Shown here: piece after piece, positions 1-10,946 of the stretch
Layout: every line of letters begins with the position of its first letter
How positions within the stretch are numbered: the first letter of the stretch is position 1
DNA from: Siphonodentalium dalli
Taxonomy: Eukaryota > Mollusca > Scaphopoda > Gadilida > Siphonodentaliidae
DNA: 64,000 bases
Direction: 5' to 3'
Assembly (NCBI GenBank): GCA_032622095.1
Contig: CP136067.1
Location: 197,990,052 to 198,054,051 of the forward strand
Notes under the pieces: generated by a model
What the model saw: the letters and a program-made list of their open reading frames with translations, nothing else
What the model was told of the DNA's origin: nothing
Database searches by the model: none
Program-made: the position numbers and the translations under genes

Positions 1-941
1 ACCCTATTCTCACATCTAACTGGGATCAATGCACATTCCTAATCCTTACACATAGCGGTGACCCTTATGAATCACATGAATCATGACGATAGTATCTAAA
101 GCATGAAACTGGGCATATTGGTCGAGTGACCTCAAGCTGAACATTGTTGGAGGTGGTTATCCGGATGGGATCAGATTGATCAAGGTCAGGTCAACATAAT
201 CTATGTCAACATTTCCCCCTTATACTTATATCATTTGTAGGCATTTAATTGAAATGTGGGATATATTGAACTTTCTCCGACAGCATGTACCATTTACAGA
301 ACCCGGCTGGCAAATAACTTGAACAACCACAATTGTGTTTATGTTTTTCATTGTCTCATTCAAATACCCAAGCAAACCATGGAATGCCACAAAAAGACAG
401 TGGGATACGTGTGGCAAAACGGCTGTGCTATTAGGCAGTGTGTGTTATTATGAATATAAAGTGGCATATGGCACCACGGATTGAAAGAATATGATGCTTT
501 GCGACCCTTAGGATTTGGCGAAATTGCTACTGGCGTAATGTGGGGTCTCAGTCGTAGACTATTTATACAAGATAGTCAATTGATGATTGCTGAGTCGCCG
601 CTCGCCTGACTGTAAAGCCCGAGAATACTCGGACTCTGAAGATTATGGTTAGAACATGTCAAAATCACTTAAGTAGTTCTAAACAGGGACGTCGCTAGAT
701 GGTCTCCGTTGTGCAGTGGGGTATTAACTCCCAACTGGAGCAAACATACTACCAAGTTCGTAAAATTCCTTTGCACATCCCCCTTAGATTGGAAGTGATG
801 CCTCCAACCTGACATGCCATCTTCCTTTTTTAATAGCCGACCACATTCAAACATATTGGATTCCCAACTTTATATGTACCCTAAACACAAAAACGCAATT
901 GCTTGACTGGTCGGACCCATTTTAACAAACATAACCTTCCA
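1..941. other. Non-coding flank, degenerate repeat
   Basis: No credible gene is visible. The stretch around 590-870 shares short blocks, in the same order, with 2085-2345: a segment reading CAAAATCACTTAAG, then TAGTTCTAAACA, then a run resembling CACATCCCCCTTAG. Both are therefore probably old copies of one dispersed repeat. Short open frames are interrupted and carry no recognisable domain. Confidence 0.5.
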
Positions 942-1980
942 TCTATTATATATTTTGAAAGATCTGTGTGTGTGTGTGTATCTGTCTGTGTGTGTGTGTA
1001 ATCGATGAACTCAAAAACGACCGACCCGATTTCGATGAAACTTGGTACGTGGGGGTATTTTCGGCCGGGGGTTAACATATGCCTATTGATTTGCCCGTGC
1101 GACGTGACCTTGACCTTCAAAACTCATATCTCGGGATCCGCAGTGCTATCACGCCGGATTTAGCACTGCGATGCAGGGAGGATAACTCTATATTCATACG
1201 TCGACGAACGTTAGCAATTTGCAGGCATGCAATCACGCATCGTGTATTTTTCCCAAAATTATAACATTTACAATATATATTGTCAATTTGCAGGCTATTA
1301 AAAATCGTGCATCTATCCCAAAATATATCATTTATTACAATTTCTGATATATAAATTTTGTTACAGCTAATATTCTTAGGTCTATTGTCGATAGATTTAT
1401 TTTTTGTATATTCACATCACGCATAGGCTCAAGCTGTTTACATTTACCCCGCGGGTCTGGAATCTCATTCAAGAATCCATTTAGCTGAAATGATACTTCG
1501 TTGTTGCGAAATGGAATCTACCGGTGGCCCCAAGCCGTCAATGTCAACAACATCGAAATTGTTCAACTTTGACTGCGAGAAAATAATTAGTTAAAATTTA
1601 CCACACAATGCTAATTTATCTTTACGTTGAAGTTTGATAATTAATGAGCGTGTGTATATGAGGCGCGTTTACATACTTTAGTGGAAATCAAATCGGGTAA
1701 AACTGGCGGATTTTTACGGACGAAATTTGATACATAGGGTATCTCGGTATCCGCTGGGCCGATTTCCCGGTATCCGCTTGCCCAATTTCCATCATTTTTG
1801 GGGTGTTGGTGTTGGAAAATTGCCAGACGGATTTTGACAAAATTTGATACTTAGTGGACCATAGTGGTAATTGTTTCCAGGGAGTGTTTAGGACGGGTCA
1901 AATCGTGACCCCACCTGACCTTGACCTTCAAAATGGTCAATTCAATGTCAAAGCCCGGACGAAGTCGGGTCACCTTCTAG
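942..1980 (+). mobile_element. Small non-autonomous Helitron-like element
   Basis: The element starts TCTATTATATA directly after an A at 941. A GT-rich microsatellite (about 966-999) follows near the 5' end, as is common in animal Helitrons. The 3' end has a short GC-rich hairpin at 1954-1969 (CCCGGAC, loop GAA, GTCGGG), then about seven bases, then CTAG at 1977-1980 followed by T. The 5' TC, 3' CTRR, subterminal hairpin and insertion between A and T are the Helitron hallmarks. It encodes no Rep/helicase and is only 1.04 kb, so it would need a helper. A homologue lies at 51196-51858. Confidence 0.75.
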
Positions 1981-4299
1981 TACTATATATAGGCTAAACA
2001 GTACAAAACATATGACTTGCTGTTCTTGAGAAGATGTTGACGGATGGATGAGGAGCGATAACAAGACAGTCAATGACTGTGGGTCGCTCGACAGACTGTA
2101 AAGACTGAAAAGACGGGGACTCTGAAGACTGCAATAGTCAGTACTTGACAAAATCACTTAAGACAAGTAGTTCTAAACATGATCATAGCTGTAAGTTCTC
2201 AGATGAGCAGGGCTCTTCACCTTGAAATTTCTAATTACACACCACTGACAAATCCCCAACTTCTTACCTTTTAAAGACAACCATACCACAGTACCAAGTT
2301 CACAAAAATCCTTTTGTACATCCCTCTTAGGTTGAATTTTACGACTGGTGCCAGTACTTCAAACTCTCAAACGTTTGAAAATTACCAACTTGACACCCCC
2401 CCCCCCCCCATAAAGTTAAAATTTGTGGCCAATTGGGTCCAACAGTTTAATCTGAAGTAGGAACACATGGACTGATGGACTGATATGAACATACATAAAC
2501 ATAAACAAGTATCAGGCATGAAATTATTTTTATCAAAGTAGGGGGTCAATTATCCACCCCTCTACACTCCCTCCCAATTGCCTCAAACATTGCCCCCCAG
2601 ACTGCCTAGAAATCAATATTATTATACCAGTACCAAACACCATAGAGGAGAGTTATATCTCTTATCTCTGGCCATATTAGAACAAATGTGAATCCCCATC
2701 TATGAGATCCATTCATCTAATCAGGGTATGATTTCACCTGGATAAGTGGTGGTTAAAAAACTAATATTGGAACAGCCAAGTCTGTATTCAGTGTGTCTGA
2801 CCTTTGCATGTGAATTTAATGACACTATTCCACAAGGTGGACTAACATCACAGAGTTCACCCTCTGTGGACCTCATTTACTAAAAATGACCCCATTTGAA
2901 CAAATCTGAACCCGGTCACCCAAGGCCCTCCATACCAAATATAAGCTATATAGGCACAATGGTTCTTGAGAAAAAACTGTTTTAAGAATTACTATGGAGG
3001 GAAAGAGTTATGGCCCTGGCTTCGCACCTATTTGATCTGATGAACTTATTTGAACAAATCTGATTGTGAGACACCTAAGAAACATGTACACTGAAATAAA
3101 TAAACACATTCGGTCTTTGATATGGAGAAGAAAACAATTGATTGTTGATAGTAAGATGGATAGACATTCCAACAGGCAAATGGATGGAAGCCTGACAGAT
3201 AGAAGACAAATTCAATCCAATATATACCCCCCAATTTGTTTTTGAAAAATCAGGGTATGATTTCATCTGGATAAGTGGTGGTTAAGAAAATAAAATGAAA
3301 CGGACAAGCCTGAATTTAGTGTTTCTGACATTTGCAGAATTAGGTCCCCGAAGGTGAATTTAATGACACTATTCCGCAAGTCGGGCTAGCATCACCAAAT
3401 TCTTCCTCAATCTGATTAGGCCTCAACGGCCAATACAAACCTAGGAACAGATTGAAGTTCTACAATTTAATTTGGTGATGCACACCCATCGAGCAGCTCA
3501 ATTATGCATTTTATCTTCTGCAAATTGGGGGGACATTTAAACTGAACAGGTGGGAAAAAGAAAAAAAGTAACTACTAGTAAAACAAACTTTCAATTTAAT
3601 ACTTAGGATACCTCCCAGAAGATGAGACCTAAGGAGAATTAGGTCCATGTATGGTGTATTTGGTAATGCTAGCCTGCTGTACGGGGTAGCAACACTAAAT
3701 TCACCCTCTGGGGACCTCATTCTGCAAATGTTAGACACACTATGTCCAGGCTTGAAGAAATCTAAGCTGTTCACAGTACCATTGTATAGCATGGAAACCA
3801 ATTCCCATCAGTCATCACCTAACCTTTGGAACAGCAGTTTGTTTTTAGTTTGCTGAGCAGTTATGTTTACATAAGCATGCCAGATGGCATATATTATTCT
3901 AATCTAAATTAATGACTTGTGTCTTTGCATATATTCTGTGGTGAGAAGAGGTATTAAATTGTGAGATATGGGTTGGAAGGGATGTTGGTTTATGACAGGG
4001 TGTGGGGTGGGTCTGGCCCATGGGTGTTGGTTGATGGGGTGGGTATGGGCCATGTGGGTGGGGTGGGGTGAGTAATGGAATGTTTCCATAATTTCATTAA
4101 AGAGTAAAGTTTCATAACTCTGCAGATGTTATAATGGTGTCACATTTTTTAAATTTTAAAATTTTATAACATGTTTACAAATTAATTTTGTGTTTGTTAA
4201 ATTGAGCAAGGTCGACCAGAAAATTAAACAAAAATGTGAATTTAACAAAAAATATATATTTGTTTAGTTATGTCACTGGCTCCGCTCACATTTGACACA
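1981..4299. repeat. Degenerate dispersed repeats, no gene
   Basis: A segment at about 2719-2880 is repeated with divergence at about 3249-3410, starting AATCAGGGTATGATTTCA, offset near 530 bp. Parts of it recur again around 3630-3760. Blocks reading GACCTCATTTGAACAAATCTG-like sequence and then ACCAAATATGAACC occur at about 2880-2990 and 3040-3150, and again at 4300-4560. A poly-C tract lies at about 2395-2410. No open frame shows a domain. Confidence 0.5.
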
Positions 4300-4649
4300 G
4301 TGACCTCATTTGAACAAATCTGAACCACAGATCCCCAAGGATCCTTTATACCAAATATGAACCCATTCGGCCCAATGAAATGCGAGAAGTCGCTGTAAGA
4401 ATTACTATGGTGGAAAAGAGTTATGGTCCTAGCTTCGCAACTATTTGACCGGGTGACCTCATTTGAAAAAATCTGAATGTGAGTCACCTAGGGAACATCC
4501 ACACCAAATATGAACCAAATCGGTTCAAAGGATCTAGAGAAGAAGATGTTCAAATAATTGTTGTCGGATGGACGGTCGGACGATGGACGGACGACGGACG
4601 AGGAGTGATGACTATAGCTCCACCGGAGACTTCGTCTCGGTGAGCTAAA
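4300..4649 (+). repeat. Dispersed repeat with terminal hairpin
   Basis: Two tandem-like blocks with the theme ACCTCATTTGAA and ACCAAATATGAACC lead into a GGACGGACGACGGACGA-type run. The unit ends in a strong hairpin at about 4620-4645 whose arms read CACCGGAGAC and GTCTCGGTG around TTC, followed by AGCTAA. The hairpin plus CTAA resembles a Helitron 3' end, but the base after it is A rather than T, so the class is left open. Confidence 0.45.
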
Positions 4650-5954
4650 AAGCCTCCACCCTAATCAAGTTTCCAATATGTAACTACCCAGTAACACAGG
4701 TATTTATTTTTTAATGGCCTAACTGTCAGATCCACACGTGGGGGGCAACAGTCATATCTATGAATATACCAAAATTTATCATTTGGATTGAAACAAATTA
4801 GTTATCATACACCATTCTAAACATTCAACAGGGCTGTCACAATTTCAATTAAAGCTGCTATGCACTGTTTTGTTAAATTTGGAGAATCATTGACATTGGA
4901 ATCTCATTTGTTGAAAGCTTCTGGCTGGCTAGCTGGATTTAGTTGTGCAAAGAGTAAAATCCAAGATGGCTGCCGGCAGCCATATTTTTGTTCAAAAATC
5001 GTTCAAATTCGATAACGTCCATCCAAACATGAACATGACTATAAATTGTAAGAAGATTTCTCCAATAAGGTTGGCTGCAGAGTACCAATGGATTCAAATG
5101 TGAATTCCGTTTTCCAATTGTATGTAATGAATGCCATACGCATGGCCATAAATTACATATTTCTATATCTAAGCTACGGTCATTGAGTAATGGAATATAT
5201 TTAATCCTATTTTCATGATATTTCTTTGTCTCAATCAGCTGGTGATAATATTTCGTTTACTGGTGATCCGGTTAGCTGATCAATCAAGAATTTTAGACCT
5301 TATACAATTATCATTTCGCAGCAATCTTGCAGAAATATATTTTGAATGATGTGGTATGCATCATTGTCGCGAAATTATTCTGTGATTCTAACCATAAAAC
5401 AAGCAGATGTATGTGAATGAAGTGAATATTACCATTCCCTTTGTGAACAGAACACTCAAAAGTGACCAATTTGATAACATTTGGAACAGTTGTATGGAAA
5501 CATGAGCATTCTATCCATCACTCAACATATATTTTTGTATGGAAACGTATGACTAAGTTATACAGCACAGTGGATTGTAGTAATACAACAAAAAGTTCAC
5601 TAAAATGACAATTTGGACAGTATTTGTGCTAATAGTTGCTATGCAAACGATATTATATACTATACACCAATTGTTGACATTAATTTCATTTGAAAATGTT
5701 ACAGTTGCCATGGTAACAAGATTGTTTTAATCAGGAAAATTATAATCCAACCTAAAATTATAATAATAAAACACATTCGCTTTATATGTACGTTATATGG
5801 CTCTTTAAAGGTTTTGTTCATAAAAATAAACGTAACAATCTCCTTATTTATCTTTAACGAATTATGCAGGCTGTTTTGCCACATTTACCATAAACAAGTA
5901 GTACTTTAATTATAGTCTTGGGAAGAAATAAATATTGTTAAACCAAAAATGTAG
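4650..5954. other. No gene seen
   Basis: AT-rich sequence with no convincing open frame or RNA gene. A CAAGATGGCTGCCGGCAGCC palindrome lies near 4961, a motif that recurs in altered form at about 52125 and 53270, so part of this stretch is probably dispersed repeat. Confidence 0.5.
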
Positions 5955-6692
5955 TACTTAAAATGTGATTATATAAATTATTGTTGTCAAATGTAGACAG
6001 TATCCATCTTAAATCAAGTGTGTGATATCACATTGAACACGATGATGGTGGCCTAATTGGTGTGCATTATAAGTGAGATCACTGATTCGCTACCATATTG
6101 GATCCATCCAGCCCTGATTCCGCAGTTAATAGCTACAGGTCAAAGATCTGGAGTAGCATTCCATATATGGTGTTTTGAATATTCACGAATTCCATATATG
6201 GAATTCATAAATATTCAAAAGCTCTACATATCGAATGCTACGCCAGAACATTGACGTGTAGCACTGAATGCACGGAATGGATCCAATATGATAGCGACTT
6301 AGTGCTCTCGCTTATCACGGGGATTGCTTTCAGAACTAACGCACTAGGTTTGGCGGAATATGAGACAATTAATATAAAATAAACCAATAGATTGAATATT
6401 TCCCAATGACCTTGACCTTAGCAATTGACCTTGATCATATATATCCTAGTGGCACAGTTCGTTTGATGGACCACTGATGGCACTATGAGTTCACTTCATT
6501 TATTCAATCACAAGGCTCATCGGGTTGCCAACAGTGGGCTTTTTCAACATTTCTCCAAATATGTGATGCCGTTGCCATGGAAACCATATTATATCCAGAA
6601 ACCTGACCCCTCATTCGGACACTCTGTCCAAAAAGTTTCCGCTATAACTAAGCTACATATATGTGAAGTATCGAGTTTAGTTACTAAAGTCA
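5955..6692 (+). repeat. Duplicated segment, copy 1
   Basis: From about 5955 to 6692 the sequence matches 6780-7277 with moderate divergence. Shared landmarks in order are GTGTGTGATATCACATTGAAC-like sequence, CCAATGACCTTGACCTTAGC and a GATGCCGTTGCCATGGAAAC block. Copy 1 is longer because it contains the MITE at 6068-6315. No coding content was recognised. Confidence 0.65.
6068..6315. mobile_element. Palindromic MITE inside duplicated segment
   Basis: This segment has imperfect terminal inverted repeats of about 40 bp, including TCGCTACCATATTGGATCCA near 6087 and its complement near 6277-6297. Its interior also folds back around a CCATATATGG-rich centre. The paralogous segment (6780-7277) lacks it: GTGCATT is followed there by GTGATGGGGATTC, whereas here GTGCATT is followed by the element and then CACGGGGATTG. 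That empty site supports insertion as a unit. The superfamily was not identified. Confidence 0.6.
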
Positions 6693-6779
6693 CAAAATCG
6701 TGTTTATTTTGGTCTGATGGTATCTTGACGGTAATGTATCTTGACTTATGCATTGCCACAAATGTTATAACAATTAGTA

Positions 6780-7277
6780 CCTAAAATGTGATTATGTATA
6801 AATTAAATGTTATAACGTTTTGAGATTTCTCGTCTTATATCAAGTGCGTCACATATCAAATTGAACGTGATGATGGGGCCCTAATTTATGTGCATTGTGA
6901 TGGGGATTCTTGTTTTGACTAAGGCACTAGGGGTAGCGAAATAGGAGACAATTAATTAAAAAAATAAACCAAAATATGCCATTTGTCCAATGACCTTGAC
7001 CTTAGCAATTGATCTTGACCTTATATGTCATAGTGACCGCGTCAGTTTTGGTGCACTATTGATGGCACTATGCGTCAACGTCATTTCTTTGAACACAAGG
7101 CTCATTGATTCCAAACAGCGGGCTTTTTCAACTTTTCTCCAAATATTTGATGCCGTTGCCATGGAAACCTGATTTTATCCCGACAGAGGTCCTCCCACCA
7201 TGGCACCCCCCTCCAAAAAGTTTTCCTTATAAATAAGCAATATATATTTGAAGTTTCATGCTTTAGTCACTAAAGTC
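6780..7277 (+). repeat. Duplicated segment, copy 2 (empty site)
   Basis: Diverged second copy of 5955-6692 lacking the 250-bp palindromic insertion. It retains the CCAATGACCTTGACCTTAGC and GATGCCGTTGCCATGGAAAC blocks. The spacing between matching blocks in the two copies is about 584 bp. Confidence 0.65.
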
Positions 7278-7496
7278 ACAATATGGCAATTTGTTGGGTC
7301 TAAGGGACCCCACTATTAACAATACAAACATATTACGTCAACAACGTCACTGGCGACGTCAAATTTAACAGAAAATGTTTTCGCTAAATTATGGGGTATA
7401 GTCTACATTAAGCACACGTTTGTTCAAATAAATCCAACATTATCGACCTAAATGTTAGAAGCTGCAACATTCAGAGTGTGCAATACACATTGAACA

Positions 7497-7634
7497 ACAC
7501 AGTTGTGTGAACATGTTAACGTTATTGCACTCATTTGTCGTGCCGCGAGGTATAACTCGAACCTCCGGTTCTCGTTTTACCATCACGTCACAACAAAATC
7601 GTGCAATAACGTTAACCAGTTCACACACTTGTGT
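7497..7634. repeat. Inverted repeat upstream of lectin start
   Basis: Two 34-nt arms (7497-7530 and 7601-7634) match with four mismatches around a 70-nt loop. The arms contain GTTAACGTTATTGCAC and GTGCAATAACGTTAAC. The repeat lies just upstream of a candidate splice acceptor (7675-7676) and the lectin start codon, so it may fall in a leader intron. Function unknown. Confidence 0.6.
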
Positions 7635-7650
7635 CGTTTTATCTATATAG

Positions 7651-7676
7651 TTGATATTCTCCTTTATCTTCTCCAG
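7651..7676 (+). other. Candidate 5' leader splice acceptor
   Basis: A pyrimidine-rich stretch ends in CTTCTCCAG at 7676, 39 bases before the lectin ATG. It looks like a 3' splice site, which would make the first coding exon at least the second exon of the transcript. No upstream exon was identified. Confidence 0.4.
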
Positions 7677-7715
7677 GCCTCATGTTGGTGAATTCACACT
7701 TCATATGACCTAGTC

Positions 7716-8019
7716 ATGAGTGCTATCCTGTCATTATTTTTCGCTTCACTGGATTTTGTCGTCGGCGTTCAATCAGCTGCACTACGATTCAGGGGAGTTA
7801 ATTCGCCGCTCGGCTTTGACAGACCAGGCTTCTTCGATACCATTTCTGAAGTAGTCAGCGACCTTGACTGTTCCAGACGGTGTTTGCACAGTAACTGTGT
7901 CTCGTTCGTCTACAACTCCGGGAAGGCAACTTGCTCATTGTATGACTGGCCTCTTTCGAAAAGTAGCCCACACAACACATTTACACAGGACAGCTTCGCA
8001 TTTGTGGCGGCAGGTGACG
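7716..8019 (+). CDS. Lectin gene coding exon 1: signal peptide and PAN-like domain
   Basis: Starts at ATG 7716 with a hydrophobic leader, followed by the cysteine pattern C-x3-C-x4-C-x11-C typical of a PAN/apple core. Two in-frame donors, both phase 1, lie six bases apart: GCAG/GTGACG after 8013 and GACG/GTTAGT after 8019. The second is used in the model. Using the first would remove two residues in the linker. Confidence 0.85.
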
Positions 8020-10915
8020 GTTAGTACAAACATGCACGTTGATGTAAACAGTATTTATTCCATATATTTCAAATAAAAATACATGGTACAAAATATGAAG
8101 CATGAACATTGGTTGTATGGAGGGGATCCGATATAAAGATTATGGGGGTCGTTTCCGATTACGTGTGAATAAGCCCACACTGTGAGAATGATGACATACT
8201 ATTAGGTGATGGTTTTCATATTAATTTTAGACGATCGTTGCTGGTATATATGTTACTTAGCTACTCACAATGTGGGCTGGATCGATAGATATATCAAAAT
8301 GAAATTTATTTTCATATGGAGTAATAGAAAGAAATTGATTGAAAATAGATTTATTATAAACTAAGTAAAGATCTGTATAGAAAAGAGTGTGTGTGATATG
8401 CAGTATAGGGAAGGAAGTTTGGGAGTGTAAATGATAAGATATTGCTTTTAATTATACACTACTTTTGTGTTCTGACCTAGCATGTTTGCATCCGAGCCGA
8501 CACCACTATCATTTGGATTTGTATGAATATTTAATAACATCAGCATTAATATTTCTATTTATCACTGGATTTTTTACGATATGAGTCGATTTGACACCTG
8601 TTAGATGATAGATGATATGCATTATTATGGTTCAAGTGGAAGTCCTTGGTTTGTGGTCGAGATATTATTTCAATCTTTTTGTTCGAATAATATATTTCTG
8701 AACTTATCGATAGTTCATTAGAGCCACGTAGAAGTATATACCTGCACATTAGCGTTGTTGCGTAAGGATGAGACGCACATTTTGGCAAACTTTCCTGAAT
8801 GAACATAACATAATATGGAACGTGAGACAGCACATGTACAAAGATCTACACAAGGGCCAATAAAATTAAATAGATGTTTAACATGCACGTGTTGATACGT
8901 TTGTGTAATGGTCCACTGTCACGGCAAATTGAATGAGCCCGAATGCAGACCTGCTGGAGACAGATCAAATTAAGGACTTTGAACTGCTCCCGACATTCCC
9001 CAGGTAGACTCATCGCCCATGCAGTGACATAGGCTCATTTTACAAAATATTTGAATGCACATATGATTAAATGCATCTGGTGTGGCTAGTTGCCGCAGTT
9101 TTTAAATGCAATTCTGATAAAATACCCTAGAATGATTAATACAGTCGTATCATTTTCGTTCAAAAGTTAATACATTTCCGTCAAAGACGGATCTATACGA
9201 TATGTAATTCAAACCTTCACTGATTAAGTTTGGACAACGAAGGAAACATTATAGTCGTCAGGTATGACTGTTGCGCAAGTTACATGTTTTTATAGATGCG
9301 ACATTTCTTTTCCATGTCGCATTCATCTGGATTCTCAATTCCTAATATATGGTTATTGTCCAGGGGCCTGTTTCATGAAGAAAGGTCATAAGATTATCTT
9401 AAGATGGACTTAATCTAAGATCTAAGGTGGATCTTATGATGTAACTTTTCCGTTTCAGGAACGCGTTTCACAAAACAAGATTAAGTCCTAATTAAGTAGT
9501 AAGTTAAGTTCCCGCTCATTTAGACTGGTTATCGACAATTTTCTACAGTCCGGAACGAAAAAATGTGGGTTTGTGCAATCTTTATGTACGGCATTGAGAG
9601 GTTATCGAGAAAGAGCCGAGTCCGAGTTGACATTATTGTGTGACAGGGATGCTGGATAGCGGCTGGGGTGGGGTGGGCGAATCAGCGCATGTATCTTAGT
9701 TTCTATAGTCAATGCATGGCCTTATATTCGCATATGGATCTTAGACTTGTATGAGTTCCACGATGTGAATTCGAACATGAGTACATCGTAGGCTCTTAAA
9801 ATGACGAGCTTTGCGTTTACTGACGAGTGGCGGTGTCAGAAATAAGACAATATAATTATATGGATCGATGCATGACTGCGACCATGCATTCACGCCGAGT
9901 TAATCAACTGAGAGCAATGACCAGGCGGCGATTTGTTTTATGTGAGCCGACATAACTCGTATATTATCGACCACCGCTCTCTACGTGTAGCAATAATCAA
10001 AATAAATCGGCGATGTCATCAGGACACACATAGGTCATTTTTCGATTCAAAGGGAAATGAAAAATATTTGTTAGAGTAACTTTTTAATTATTTTTTATGC
10101 AGATGTTTTATGCGGTTGTCATACCATGGATATATATATATAACTACGTTTTCGTTAGCACACTCGTATTAAGGGGTGTCGTCGTTACGGGTGTGTATAT
10201 CATATATACAGTATGCTGTACAACGGTCATCCCACCCCTGCAAAAAAAATAAAAAAAATAATATTCTCTATAGAAAATTGTCACTATTTCTAAAACATAT
10301 TTTGATAAAGAGCGTTTGTGTTACCTTTCCTATATGACATATCTGCTTTGTAAACAGCCGACGGACATTTGGAAAGAGGAAAGAATCAATACATTAATTG
10401 ATCTCATTTTACCCCATCTCCCACACACACATGGAATAACATAGAGGAGATTGTAAGCTTTGAGCTAGGCCATAATTCTTATCCAAAGTTTAATTCGTGG
10501 GTAATACAATTTTATAATATATATTATCTATAGGTCACATACACAGCTGATAATTGACTATATCCTACATTCGACGAGGCTCGGGTGGCTAGTTGGTCTC
10601 TGTGGGGGGGTACATCGTGCAATTTCCAACCGCACCCGCCCCTTAATTGAACCGGGCCAAACTTCCATGTTCGCGAAATGCCATGTCCACCCCACACGTT
10701 GGAATTAAACTTTCCAACTGGTATCTCAAATATTCCAACAGTTCGAAATTTCTAACCGGACGCCCCTAAAGTTGGTGATTTTCGGTTGCTGCTGTTTGTC
10801 TAAAACGACACATTCCTTTACTAGTTAGAAATTCAAACAATTGAAACCTATATATAGTGTACGATTAATGTTCTTGTCAGGCATGAAATTTCCAATTGCT
10901 AAATATTTTGACCAA

Positions 10916-10946
<31 letters not shown>

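Noticed and set aside
10570-10610. A-box-like GTGGCTAGTTGG in intron 1
   Set aside because: No B box at the expected distance; it sits inside the repeat-rich interior of the 9361-11473 element.
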